The notes under the pieces: model-generated
What the model was told of the DNA's origin: nothing
The model's database searches: none
The model's input: only the letters and a program-made list of their open reading frames with translations
DNA from: Ophiodon elongatus
Taxonomy: Eukaryota > Chordata > Actinopteri > Perciformes > Hexagrammidae
DNA length: 64,000 nucleotides
Direction: 5' to 3'
NCBI GenBank assembly: GCA_016806645.1
Contig: JACSYO010000081.1
Location: forward strand, 250,501-314,500
Shown here: positions 45,301-57,936 of the stretch, piece after piece
Numbering within the stretch: the stretch's first letter is position 1
Layout: every line of letters starts with the position of its first letter
Made by a program: the position numbers and the translations under genes

Positions 45301-45742
45301 GTTTTTATTAACTCCACATATACGCGCTGCTCCTAATGGGCTTCCTCCCGCCATGCCTGATCCTGGTGACAGGGGAGGGAAGAGGTATCATGAGCCACAT
45401 TATGTAAATAAGGTGCAGGGGCATGTGCCAGTTAAACCGCAGTGCCGTGCGAAGTGAGACAGAAGCAGAGGCTTTGGACGGTAGAAGCCGGGGCCGTCGG
45501 TAGATGGCGGTAACCCAAGAAACCTGATCCACAGGGTTGTCGGGGACTCTGTCTCAGTTTGCAGCACTCCCACCGAAGGCAGAGGAGCTGAACAGTTTGA
45601 AGGACATAATTAAAAGAAACAACCAAAAAAAACCAGGAGAGCTCACAGCGGGTCCTCTCGAGTTTTGCGCGCAGCCCTCCCGAGAGCCGGAGACGGAACG
45701 CTTTGCCACAAAGAAAAAGGGGACAACTAAAAAAAAAACACC
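45301..45742 (+). promoter_or_regulatory. hcn1: HCN1-like gene proximal promoter and 5' leader
   Basis: GC content rises sharply after the AT-rich block ending near 45,300. A YY1-like TAGATGGCGG lies at 45,501-45,510. The transcription start is not visible. A 7-codon upstream ORF (ATG 45,504 to TGA 45,527) would be in the leader if transcription starts before it. A poly-A tract sits just before the main start. Confidence 0.5.
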
Positions 45743-46098
45743 ATGGAAGACAAATCGAATTCCTTCTCCAGCAACAAGGAGGAAAAGGCAGATGGGAATA
45801 ATGTTTTTCAGAGGCAAGACTCGATACAGAAAAACAACACGGGGAGCCAGAACACGAAGGAGCACGGCAACTCAGTGGGCTTCAAGGGGGAGCGGGAAGA
45901 GGCCATGGTCGGTTTTGACGATCTGGACGGGGCGGCCAGGCAACATGGTTTTATGCAGAGACAATTTGGGGCCATGATGCAGCCCGGAGTCAATAAGTTC
46001 TCCTTGCGTATGTTCGGCAGTCAGAAAGCCGTGGAGAAAGAGCAAGAGAGGGTTCAAACGGCCGGATACTGGATCATTCATCCATATAGCGATTTTAG
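45743..46098 (+). CDS. hcn1: HCN1-like exon 1 (N-terminus, HCN domain)
   Basis: Encodes 118 full codons plus two bases. A short polar Ser/Asn/Lys-rich head comes first, without the poly-Gly runs of mammalian HCN1. The family-conserved QPGVNKFSLRMFGSQKAVEK and WIIHPYSDF follow. The donor is GTAAGG. The split AG|G codon gives Arg with exon 2, the junction conserved across HCN genes. Confidence 0.96.
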
Positions 46099-49000
46099 GT
46101 AAGGGCTGGAAAAGACACCTGCTAACCCCCCCCCCCCCCACCCATACCCCACCCCACACCTCTCCCTTTTTTATCCACCCCTCCCGTCACCCGAGGGGTC
46201 TGCAAGCTATACACTTTCACACATAACGCTCTGTCATCGGCACGCGCGCAGCCTGCCCCGCAGCGCATATACGCTAATCTACCTCTGTATTTAGGCTACC
46301 GGGCTTCCGCCGGCTGACGGCTTCACTGACTAAACGTGTGCAGTGAGCGTGTGTGTTTCATTGCGGCATTTTTATTATAATACAGAGGGACGCGTTTCGG
46401 CTACAAAGGTGTATCGGTGAGACGTCCTTGGGAAAAGGACGGTGAATGTCAATTTCAGAACACACAGACAGACACAGACACACAGACACGCGCACCTTTT
46501 CTGATTGTTTCACAATGACTGCACAGTAGCAGGTCCCTCATCATTGCGACATGTTCCCGTGTACTGTAGGGGCGACAGCACCTGGACACAACGTGACAAT
46601 GCCATTGCACCATCACGGTTGTAAACATTGTAGGCGGCGGTACAAGACGACGGGGGCCTGTGTGCTAAAAAAATAAATAAAAAATGCACAGAATGCGGTA
46701 AAATCGTGCAGCGAAACGATTTAGGAGAAAATGGCCGTGTTTTGAATCAATCAGTCTTGCAAAAAAATTTGACAGCACTAATGACTGAGTGGTGTGTCCG
46801 CGAGGGAGCAAATGTGATGGAATTTGTTTGTTTCGAAGGAACTGATCATGCCACACTTTCCTTCCTCGTTATTCCCTAAATACCAAAGTGACATGATTAT
46901 TATGTATTTCTTTCTTTGGCATGTCATTGTATCACCTGGACAAGCAGATATCCTATTGTCCTAAAGAGTGAGGCTGCAAGTGAAAACTGCATTAAAAAAA
47001 AAAAAACTGCCCGGTGATAGAAGCATCCCCCACATGATCACACGTTCGTGACAAGTAGTGCAAATGAGTTGAGACAAACTGCTTTTAATTTGCTTTCATT
47101 TGTGTAACGTTTCTGTGACACGGTGCGTTCAGATGGTAAACAAATGAGATCAGGGCTGGTTCTCAACACGCTGCATGTTTACAGTTCACCACTCAACCAA
47201 TTAAGCATGTCATCTGGCCCCTGTCTCTGCACCGGTGTCCCTTGGCACAGCTTGATGGTGACAATCATCCCCGTTTTCCACTGGAGCTGTCTGTGACGTG
47301 CCAGGACACGTTGATCCCTCCGCTTTAACACGGAGCTGTCCGCGGTCCTGAACTCGGAGCAGGCCTGAGTATGCAGCACAACGCTCCGCTCTGCAGCTTT
47401 CATGCTGCTGCTCATTCAGAGCTGCTGGAGTCTGCGAGCTGAATTATAACCCAAAGAAACTGAAAGCTGCAATTGCACTTATTATAACTGTGTAGCTTTT
47501 CCTTTTATTCTATTGGTATACCTTACAATGAGATGAAATACATGACGACAGCTATGAAATCGCACATAAAGAATAACGCTAAATAGGATATCCTGCACTT
47601 TCCCACACAAAGACACGGCCATGTGCACATGCCCATGTTCTCACACATATGCACAATGATGGTGGGCATGGCTTAGTAGCACAACACAACAGTCAATGAG
47701 CTTAGCAATCTCTGAAACCAATTATGTAAGAAGATCGACTCCCCCCACCCCTTCCCTCCCCCGCCCCCTCCCACAAGATGGCCAAAGGGTTCGACTTGAA
47801 CAACACAGTGATATGCATACCTCCTTTTCACATTTGGCAATTGCTTAGTTGTCTTGGGCTGTATTTGCAATCTACTTTATGCTAAACCTTTTTGAACGAG
47901 ATGGAAAATGTAGGGGAAACGCTCCATAATGGGAAATAATTGATTTTGTCACTGTAGAAGGCATACCAGGTATGCCAGAGCATTTTCTTTACATGAGACA
48001 TATTCAGCCATTAATGGGGATGTTTGCTATTTAACCTCTGCTCAAGGAGATTGGCCCTTTTATTTCACTAACTCAGGCTGCTGAAGGTTCCCGTCCTCAT
48101 GACATTTTCCAAAGGGCGTCTTTTCATTGGAAGTTCTCGTCCTCTAGCCAGTTTAACGACACCACCCCTTTATGCCAGTGAGATTGCCTCGTGGCTTGTT
48201 CTGTGAAGTTATATATCCCAGCGCTTCAAGCTACCTATAAATGATGGGGGTGCAAGGGTACACTTTGTTTGACAGGTCCCCTTGCACTGTAGCTTAAATG
48301 GTAATCTAGTTCTCCACTGTGGGGCTCAACTTAACCTCTTAATTATTACCAGCTGCGACAGCGTGCGGCTGGTTTTGTTTTCACCTTGAGAGTTTGTGTG
48401 TGTGTGTGTGTGTGTGTCATCGTGGCAAAATGCTGTTCCTGTAGCAGGAACTACCACAGAGGTTTACAGTACTTTGTGTACAGGTGTTTATATGTCGGAT
48501 TCTGTCACCCAGATAGCCACACAGACTGGGTGTGGTCTGGGTAAAGATAGATAGGGAGATGGTAAGTGGGGAAGGGGCCATTGTCCCCCCCCACTTTATG
48601 CCCCTGGCCTGTTTGGGATTGCGGCTGGTGTGATACCATCTAAAGATGATCTATAGTTTGTTTATAGTTTTTTTGTGTATAATCATATTATATTTCTACA
48701 CTGGCAAAGCTTTGTACGACCAAAAAGCAAACCCGTCCTTTTACTGAAACTCTTACGTAAGTAGAGTCCATGAATGACACCACCATTCACACAGGCTGTA
48801 CATCGCTTTGTGGGAGTGTTTGAAACTCAATATCCAATATATTCTTTGTACACAGTGGCTGCTTAAAGATTAATGGCAGGTTAGTAATATTCATTATTCA
48901 TAGATTTTTAGAGAGGCCTCATGCATGGCCTCATACACTTCGGGTTATACTAAGGAGAGACCTTTGTCGTAGTTTAAAAGGCTCTCAGTGATGTGTTCTT

Positions 49001-50716
49001 TCAGAGTCTGTTCTAAAGAGGGTGCCTGTTTGGCCAAGGCAGATGAGTGTTTTAGCCAAAGTATCTGATGATCAAAGTTAAAATGGCAAATTGCTGTTTG
49101 TGCTCAGCATAATTTTTCTTGACAGTTAAACTTGTGATGCTACCTAGAATGTATCATGCAGACAATTATTTTTATTTTTTTGGCAACCTCTCCAGGTCAT
49201 TTAAAATTACATGTTTTTCCTCAATTTGAGCATCCAGTGTAGCCAATTCTCTTGTTTTAGGGAGGTCCACTAGGCTATAATAGCCAAGTGTCAACTTTCA
49301 ACATTTGGCCAATAACTTGTATGGCTTTCTGGTTGGTTTTGTTGTCTTACAGTTTTTTTTCTGTGATATATTAGGACACACTCATTTGTTATTGGTTATT
49401 CATTTGACTGAATGAACCAATAATGTGTTTGCAGTGTTACTGCAGAACCACTTAATGAACAGCAATCAGAACAGCAGTTTGTTGGTGTGTTCAAGAGCGG
49501 CTTGACAAATCGAAGAAGAATTTGGCACAATAAACGACTAGCAGCAGTGCAGGGTTCATCTGGATGTTAATGCATATGGCTGTGAGAAAGCGAGAGCTCC
49601 GGGTGAATGTGGATGTAAAGGAGGTGCACCAGAGGAGCTATCAAACCTGAAGCAGGAGTGTGACTGGTGACTTTAGTGCATTGCTGGAGTAGCAGCAACA
49701 TTTACAGCTGGATGCACATGCTCTCAGCTACCGGTTTAACAGGGGCTGCGTGCATTCTCAGAGTTGGAGCATTGAAGCAAGAGCTTAATACAATGATGTA
49801 GCAGGAGCTGGATGCAGTCTTTGAGCTGCCGTTGGAGCTGACTGCCTTGGCACACTTTGCGACTGGGTCTTTAAAATGAAAGGGGGGCAACTCACTTAGT
49901 ATTCAAACGTCTGGAATGTTCTGTGTTTCAGGGATTCTTTAACTTTATGAACAACTTCTCTCTATTGCAGTATGTTTTGTCGTTTCCTGTTCTATAGTTT
50001 CTAATTCAAGAATTGAAATACAATGTTTTATTCATTAGATAAGTGGGTGTCTTGGAGGTCATGTACAGTATAAATGCCACCTACACAAGTCACGAGAGAA
50101 ACAGGAAGATGTGGGCCCTCAGAGGGTTTTTGATTATATTATTATAAAGAAATCACACATATCCATTATTTGAAAAATATCAATTTAACAGATGTTAATA
50201 TTTAATTCTTGAGGGCTATACGGATATTTCAGATTTTTCCTTTTTCAAAACTCATTGCATTCTTTTAACAATTAATTTGATGCTGTTTCGTTAAAACTTT
50301 TTTTATATGAAAAGAAAAAATATATAGTTTTGATCAAAGTAGTACTCTTTGCATTCTATAAATTACTTAATTTTGGATCATGAACTTTGACTTTTATTTT
50401 TGTCTTTGTTTGTTTTTTCAATCACAGACTAATTAAGATATCTAAAGTAATTTATGTTTTCTACAATGACCCCTAAAATATCTTTATAATCATGGTTTCA
50501 TCTTTGTTTTTGATCTTGTTCCCCTCAGCTATGAATTCTTTCAGTGTTTATTGTTATGAAGCCTTTGAGAAGATGAATCATAGCAGATGTCGTCACTGCT
50601 CTTATTACATTTAAATATGAATAAAAAGTCATGCCACACATACATATACTGTACTGTATGCACATAATCCTGGCACAAACTGTTGAAGGGGTAGCAATAG
50701 ACTGAAAGGTTGACAA

Positions 50717-50775
<59 letters not shown>

Positions 50776-53025
50776 CTAAGGTGAACACAAATATCATCCC
50801 ATTGTCATTGTTGCAAAAGTATGTTTCTACCAATAAAACAAAAAAAATGAATAGCATCAATTAATCCAAAGTGCCTCATGTTCTGTGCTTTGATGTCCCA
50901 CTCAAGGTGTTAAGTCAATGCTCTCCACATATGAAGAGTCCACTCCATCGGCCCCAGTTCAACGCCTGCTGGTGTAAAAATAGCTACGGTGACCACCTAG
51001 ATGACCGCTGTTTAGTTGAAGTAAAGACAATTATCAGACACATGATCTTTGGATATTTTAAGGCCAAGGCCCAGTCTTAATTCATTCAAACAGATCCATT
51101 ACTGGGTTCCCAGCCAGCCAGCCAGGCAGCCTGCCAACCAGCCAGCCAGTCCATTTCCATCTTCAACAGCAGCAATGGATAGGCAGCAAGGCAGAGCAGA
51201 GGCAGGCAGGGATGGCGTCAGTGGAGAGTTTTTAGCACGAGAGATAGGATTCCTGAAAGCATCTATTTTCATTCACGGTTGCTCGGCCTTTATCGAGGCC
51301 CAGGACACTTCGTGAAAAGAGCAGGGTGCTGATGAATCACTTCTGGCTCTGTTCGTCACAAGATAGAGGGCAGGGACATTAACACAGCCAGGAAGGATGA
51401 GAGGGTCTTCTTCTAACACGGCCCTGAATACATACAGCAAGTGTCAGCAGCACATTTCTTGATGTCCTTGAATCATACTGGACTCTTTGCCCTGACAAAA
51501 TATGAGAGAAAATATGATACAAAAGATTTGGGTAACAACACAGACACATTTATCTGTTAAAGCATGTGAGGACCTAAGACCCTCTGCACATTACAGATGT
51601 CAGTCTTGAAGTATTTCCCACTGATTATTGTTAGTTGTTTAGACACATTGGCAACATGTTACATGATAAATGCTGAATGTGGAACTTCCATAGTAGGTAA
51701 TAAGTCAGAGTATAGTAATCACCATAACATTGTTGTTTAGCCACATTAGCTGCATGGCTCTAGGAATGGTGGTTGGTCCCTTTGGTCCAGACCAGGCTCC
51801 AAAACTGTAGTCCACAAACAAATAGGTGACGTCACGGTGACGACGTCCACCTCTTATATACAGTATTTGGTCCAGATTGAAATATCTCAGCAATTATTGG
51901 ATAGATTGCTGAGAAATGTTTTACAGATATGCATTATTACCAGAGGGTGAATCCTGTTGACTTTAATAATCCCCAGACCTTTCCTACAGTGTCAAAATGA
52001 GGTTGACATTTGTGTTTGTGAGTGAAATGTGTCAATAACTTTGAAATGGATGGTTATGAAATTTGGTATATGCATTTATGTTCCTCTCAGAATGAATTGA
52101 ATTGCAATTACTTTGCTTACTTCTGCTATCATCGGGTCCAAATTTGAATTTGTCCAATATTTTGGTTTGTGACCAAATACGTTTCCATAGGCCTTCGCTG
52201 TACTTTGTGTTTAGTGCTAATGGCAAATGTTAGCAGGCTAACACACCAAACTAAGACGGTAATAATGGTGAACATTCTACCTGCTAAACATCAGCATGTT
52301 GGACTTGTTAATGTGAGTATGCAGATTTTAGCATTCATCTAAAAGCACCGCTGTGTTGAAGTACTGTCTTGCAGAGCCGCTGTAGATCTGTATATTCTTG
52401 ATTACTTTTACTAAGGCTTTCTTGATTCACTCTTATTCTTAAAGCCTTAATGGAGGATTTAATGGACAAATTGGACAGCTTTATACTGTCAGACAAAGTG
52501 GAAGTACAAACACAAACATCTACGTGAATACGCTGTCTGCATTAACTGTCTGCAACATGTTGTCTACCATGCAATACTGATTCATGTGTGTCACTTTGCA
52601 GGTTCTACTGGGACTTGATAATGCTCATCATGATGATGGGGAATCTAATCATCATTCCTGTGGGAATAACCTTCTTCTCAGAGCAGACTACCACCACCTG
52701 GCTGGTCTTCAATGTGGCCTCGGACACCATCTTCCTGGTGGACCTGGTCATGAACTTCAGAACGGGGATCGTCAACGAGGAGAGCTCTGAGATCATCCTC
52801 GACCCCAAGGTCATCAAGATGAATTACCTGAAGAGCTGGTTCGTAGTGGACTTCCTCTCCTCCATTCCAGTGGATTATATCTTTTTAATAGTGGAGAAAG
52901 GCTTTGACTCGGAGGTATATAAAACTGCTCGTGCCCTGCGAATCGTCCGTTTCACCAAGATCCTCAGTCTTCTGCGTCTGTTGAGACTGTCCCGACTCAT
53001 CAGATACATACATCAGTGGGAGGAG
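45743..53025 (+). CDS. hcn1: Hyperpolarization-activated cation channel, HCN1-like (5' part: exons 1 and 2)
   Basis: HCN channels are tetrameric plasma-membrane channels carrying the pacemaker current Ih; they open on hyperpolarisation and are modulated by cAMP. Two coding exons are present (45743-46098 and 52602-53025), giving 260 residues: the N-terminal cytosolic region, HCN domain and S1-S4. S5, pore, C-linker and cyclic-nucleotide-binding domain must lie beyond 64,000. Subtype: KEHGNSV, KAVEKEQERV, SSEIILDPKVIKMNYLKSWF and FLIVEKG match HCN1 better than HCN2 or HCN4, whereas QRQFGAM is HCN4/HCN2-like. A teleost-specific paralogue is not excluded. The start is secure: an in-frame TAA lies 15 nt upstream, and the context ACACCATGG is a strong Kozak site. 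Confidence 0.93.
47740..47772 (-). other. G-quadruplex-capable G-rich tract (minus strand)
   Basis: On the minus strand, five or more runs of three to six G with 1-2-nt spacers, including a GGGGGCGGGG GC box. Fits the G3+N1-7 rule for intramolecular quadruplexes and Sp1/MAZ sites. Confidence 0.6.
50719..50771. repeat. (GT)26 microsatellite
   Basis: Uninterrupted dinucleotide repeat in HCN1-like intron 1. Confidence 0.97.
51738..52400. repeat. Interspersed repeat B, copy 3, with a nested second repeat
   Basis: Longest copy of repeat B, containing TTAGCTGCATGGCTCTAGG, TTGAAATATCTCAGCAATTA, TTGGTTTGTGACCAAATACG, CTACCTGCTAAACATCAGCA and AAAGCACCGCTGTGTTGAAG. At about 51,780-51,865 it is interrupted by an unrelated segment (CCAAAACTGTAGTCCACAAA through CTTATATACAG), resembling another teleost repeat. 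Confidence 0.7.
51827..51834. promoter_or_regulatory. CRE palindrome within nested repeat
   Basis: Perfect TGACGTCA, followed by CGGTGACGACGTCC. Carried by the element inserted in repeat B. Confidence 0.4.
52602..53025 (+). CDS. hcn1: HCN1-like exon 2 (S1-S4 voltage sensor)
   Basis: 424-nt exon ending in phase 0 at QWEE. It encodes S1 (DLIMLIMMMGNLIIIPVGIT), S2 (WLVFNVASDTIFLVDLVMNF), S3 (YLKSWFVVDFLSSIPVDYIF) and S4, where basic residues recur about every third position (ALRIVRFTKILSLLRLLRL, SRLIRYIHQWEE). No lesion was seen. The acceptor is TTTGCAG and the donor GTGCGT. Confidence 0.97.
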
Positions 53026-56000
53026 GTGCGTATCTGGATGTTTGTCTGTGTACATCAGTCATTATGGTTGTTTGTATTTCTGTGCTGCATGGTGGTTCTC
53101 TGGCAGGGTTCTTTACCCAGCAGCACGGCAACAACCTTGAAAGGTTAACGCACAGATTTAATTGTGCACGTTCAACACTAATAGGTGCTGTCAATCTCCA
53201 CTGGTCAGAAGGCTTATCTATGGAAAACAAGTGTCAGTTTCAGCTTATTGATAGGTGAAATTAATTTAAAATCAGAAGTCAAAAGTAATTGCCTCCATTC
53301 TTTAAGAAAAAAATGACTCATATAGGGATTCAGGGCAGAATATAACAAGCATAGAGTATAACAATGTAAAGGTGAAGTATATTAGAAGTATATTAGAGGG
53401 TCAATTAACTTCTTTCTTAATGTTTTGTTGATGTGGTTTTACGAGATGACCCAGGTGGATTTTGTGTGAACAATCACAAGGTTAGACCCCACTGGACATA
53501 ACAGAGAGTGACACATTATTACCCTCCATCGAGTCATTGCACTCCCTGACACAGACTGTTTAAACAGGCTCTGGTCTTCTCCTTCTCCTGGTAATCATTT
53601 CATTACACACTGAAAGATTTTGCTGCTCCATATCATGACTGAACCAGTCCTGCAGATGGATACATTTTAGACATCATGACTAAAAAGCACAGACATTACG
53701 TTTGATTTGAAATGTGGTTTAGATATGAAGTAAGGGACTGACCATAACACCGTCATTTTTAAATGAGCCAGCCGCTCTGTCTCACCTCGTCCTCAACGCC
53801 CTTGCCCCACAGCGCCCTGCCCCTCCCTTATTGTCTGACTCCCCTGTTGTTAACGCTGCCGTTATCCATGCTGTTTGTTACACTGGTTCAAGCAAATTGT
53901 GATGTTGTCAGGGCTCAACCTGAGCTTGCATTCACAGTGCACATACACACACACGCACTGTATAGTTCAACGACATATCAGTAACAATGGCAGTGAGGAA
54001 ATCTATTATTTACTGGATGCATTTGGCAAACATAGGCTTTCACAAGCACACTATCAGCTATAGCCACGAACAGTATCTGGCCAGACCTTAGCGTAAATAG
54101 TACAGCCGATTCCCAGCCCCCATGCTATGGATCAGTGAACATTTATGGAGCAGGAAAAGATCATCCTTGTGGTTGTGTACCAATGAGGGAGGAGACTTTT
54201 ACAGTGTTAATGGTAGCTTATATTTTTCTGTTGGTGTATGTTTTAAACTCTGGTATATTATCTTCACTGCATAATGTGGCACTTGAAAAACATTATTCAT
54301 TATTTATGCTTCAGCAAAGCATTATTCTAGCAACAAATAGATAGATAGTATAGTAGATTAACTCTAAAATACACACAAAATCACAAACCATATTCTGAAA
54401 GTGAGCACCATATGGATTGCAGTTGCTGGGTGTTATCTTGGCACGCACACTATGTGGGAAGTTGATTCAGAATTTTCAGATGGGGGCAGTGCTGTATATG
54501 ATACTGCCGTTTAGTTTGCAGAGCTGTATGCAGTGGGAGGATGAGATGGTATGGACCAGGTTAGAAACACATATAGACGGTGCCGCAAGGTTAATGAAAA
54601 TCTGCAGTGAGCATGCAGGGAGGCAGGCAGTGCAGTATAGAGGGATGTGTCATAATGTCTGGATACAACAGCAGAGCTCACAGCCCCGCACTCTCACTTG
54701 GTCTCTCTCATGCTCACTCAGTCATTCGTCTTTTGTCTCAAATCGTCTTTCTGCTTATCAAACTCTGCCTGCCTGTTTCTTCCTCTCTGCTTCTCCCCTC
54801 ACTCTCCCCTCGCACGCCTTTCCTCACTCTTTCACTCGCGGTGCGTCGTCCTCCTTTAGCACCCCGTCTTTCTCTACATCTCGTTGTGTCTAACCTTTTG
54901 TGACGTGTTATATGCCTAAAAATACAGTATAGAAATGAAATACAGTTATTTTGGTGTCACCACAGTAAATAGACACACTGATTAAAAATACAACAGTGAA
55001 TCAGACACATCCACAACAGACTCGAGAGGAAAGAAAAGGCACTCGGTGGAAATATTCCAAGCTGTCGTAACATGTTAGGTTTAGGATGCAGGATTAGCGC
55101 TTTAATAGAGGGACAAATGCAGTCTCCTGCCGTCTTAATGGGTTTCAAGCAGTGAACCATCATTATATCAGCCTTGAGAAGGACTCAGTTAGTTATTCAG
55201 ACAGTGAGTTTCGACGATAAATCATCTTCCAGCCTGTATGTCCGTCATTCCTTCATCTGTCATGTGCTCCCTGCCCCCCTCTTTTCACTTTGTCACCATC
55301 TCTTCCCTCCATCTGCGAAGTAAAGAGGGCCGTTATTTCATCAGCGCAGGCTGGCCCGTCAGAACTGGGCTAAGTCAGATTTGTTGTTTCGCCAACACTA
55401 TCTCTCAGTCTCATTCTGTGGTGTCTTCTTCTTCATACAGGCCTCATGCTCCTTTTAGCTTCTTTTTTTTTTTTTTTTTTTGCAGAATATTCCTGTTTGG
55501 TGTGATAGATACCGGCGATGTACTTGTTATAAATTATTCCAAAGAGTTCTCTTAATGTACTGTTTCATGTCTCACTTTACTCTGCAAATACTTCTCCTTG
55601 TTAAAAGTGCTTGTGTCAAAACAGGAACCTCTTACAGACAACAGTGCTGGGAAGTGGCTGCTGGGTATTATGGTCCAAGTGTAACAGCTGAGTGGCAACA
55701 GTATTAGTACCCACAAAGGAACTGATGCATCTTATTTAAGCAACTCACTCCGATTGTCACTCATTAGAGAGGAGAAGTAGATGACTCCATCTGGCCAAAT
55801 TAGTCAGAAAAATAATGATGGCAAAAAAGTCTATATTTGACGCAGTAGTTTGAATAAGCATTAGTACTATCTAAGATGGTATTTGAGATTTTTGTGTTAT
55901 ACAAGCTCTGACCTTAACCTACTTGTTGCTACTAGATTGAACAAACACACAGAGAAACATGCAAACAAATATAAATACCACAGTCATTTATTCATTTGTT

Positions 56001-57898
56001 TGCTCACACATAATTATTGCAATGCACGGTGCTCAGGGAAATTGCAGCATACAGTGTGAAGGTCACGCAGAGCAGCAAATATGCTCCGTGCTCAAACACC
56101 ACAATTTCAGCAACAACCAAACGGAGGCTGGTGCACTGTCTACACATCTGGAAGTAACTCAGTGATTTTTCTTTCATCCTTGTGATCATGTAATCAATTG
56201 AACTACACATTGTAAGTGATTCTTAGTGGCATCGGCATGTTTTCACTGTATAATATGTGTAGCTTGACTCAAGGACATGCAAGACCTTCACGCTACACAG
56301 AAAGTGTTTTTGCCACTTTGTATATGCGCCAGAAAGAGAAATAAGAAACGTAGACTCAGTCACATCATCTGCCGAGGAAAATGCTTTTACAAGGGCATGT
56401 TGTTTTGCCTCTTTGATTTTAAGCATTTTGGGAATTTGAACTACTAATTAAAACATTTCTTTTACAATAGTATTTTTGTGTAAAATTGTAATTTTCTTTT
56501 AAGCTGCACAAAATCAAATTTTTTTTCTTAACAATTGGTCAAATGTAATGTGAAAAGTGTTGCTTTTAGTGATGAACCCAGAGTATGACCACTTGACTCT
56601 GCAGCTCACCACACCTTCACTTAACGTTTGTTTTTACAGCCACAACTTTACCGTTTCGATTCGCACTGTGATCAACAACCTCTTATCCAGCAAAAAATAA
56701 TCTGATATTCTACCACCTAAGAGCAGTCAGTCAAAGTTAGCAACTAACATAGTGCAGCATTTAACAGCTAAAGTTAGACAGATATTGCCCTCAGGAGTTG
56801 GCAGAGACCAAAACAGAGCTAAAAGAACCCCTATTCCGAAACACAACTTCAAATGAAACGCTTATGTTGTGTGCATGTAGCCCCTCGTTTTAGGTTCCTG
56901 CGATTCAGGAGAATTATATTTAATTGCTGCGTATTTAATAATTCAATGACATAATGAGACCGGTTATCAGTGGCATTTTTTGCCCTTTCATTTTTAATTT
57001 CACAGACATTTTAGATCTTTCAAGGGCATTTTTGCCCCCCTGCTCCTGTTCATCTCTAACCCTGCTTCCCATATGTTTTTCTTATTCTTTCATGTCCTCT
57101 CAGATACAGAAATAATTATCCCAATGACCTTACAGTTGTTTTTTTCTCTCCAAGCTCTGCTGTTACCTTTGGATATATGCTAATGTTGGAGAGATTTAAG
57201 TTAATTGTGTTTAATAAAAATGTGAAAAAACAGACAATGGGAGTAGCACTTTAAAACTGCTGTAGCGAATCCCCACAGCTCCCATCGCCACATCTGGCTC
57301 ATCACAGCCACCAGGCCTCCCGCCAGATCCCAGCTCCAGCAAAAGGGCTCAGGTTGGGCTTGTGGCAGCATACCAGCCCCCCTGGGAGGATTGTACCCTT
57401 TTCTGAGGCCCCAGGCAGAATATGTCTGTTTACTCGATGGTTTAAAACTTAACAGTAATTGTATTACTTGACTTTTGTTATGTCTCATTGTAAATATTAG
57501 CACATTTGATAATGTAGTATTATCTAGTACTATGTCCATGCTCAGTGAAAAGTATATTGTCCATAACTGAGAATTAAGCATCATCAACAAACCTGTATGT
57601 GCTAAAAAAGAGGAAAATCTTTTGTCCAGGCGAAAGCTTTTGAGATGTTTGTGGTAATACTTTAGACAAAGAAAACTGCCACTATTTATGTTACTGTGCT
57701 ATGGTCTCTATAAGGTGCAGTTATTCAAATTAAGTCTAAACATTCTCAGTTTAAGTAGCTATTTTTAACTGACAAAAATACAAATGATTTTTGTACGATT
57801 TGAATTCTACTTTACCATTTGTTGTATTAGGTCAAGTCTTTGTCCGCAGATGTGTCATCACTAATTGCTTTATAAGACTTCTGCTGGGACCTAATTAT

Positions 57899-57900
<2 letters not shown>

Positions 57901-57933
<33 letters not shown>
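57901..57933. repeat. (TC)n microsatellite
   Basis: Sixteen uninterrupted TC units. Confidence 0.95.

Positions 57934-57936
<3 letters not shown>

Larger units (their letters stand above)
46099..52601 (+). other. hcn1: HCN1-like intron 1 (6.5 kb)
   Basis: No exon could be supported. Contents: a C-rich tract just past the donor (46,126-46,160), C-rich 47,740-47,772, (TG)n at 48,395-48,417, (GT)26 at 50,719-50,771, a CAGC-rich tandem stretch at about 51,106-51,150, and repeat B copy 3 at 51,738-52,400 with a nested element. The acceptor is TCACTTTGCAG at 52,591-52,601. Confidence 0.85.

Noticed and set aside
51106..51150. CRISPR-like or minisatellite array
   Set aside because: Just degenerate CAGC tetranucleotides, with no spacers.
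54417..54903. 98-158-codon plus-strand ORFs in intron 2
   Set aside because: Ser/Leu-rich translations of a pyrimidine-rich tract; no domain, no splice context.
55455..55560. Exon after the poly-T/GCAG acceptor-like site
   Set aside because: The reading frame continuing the HCN phase stops after a few codons and shows no channel similarity.
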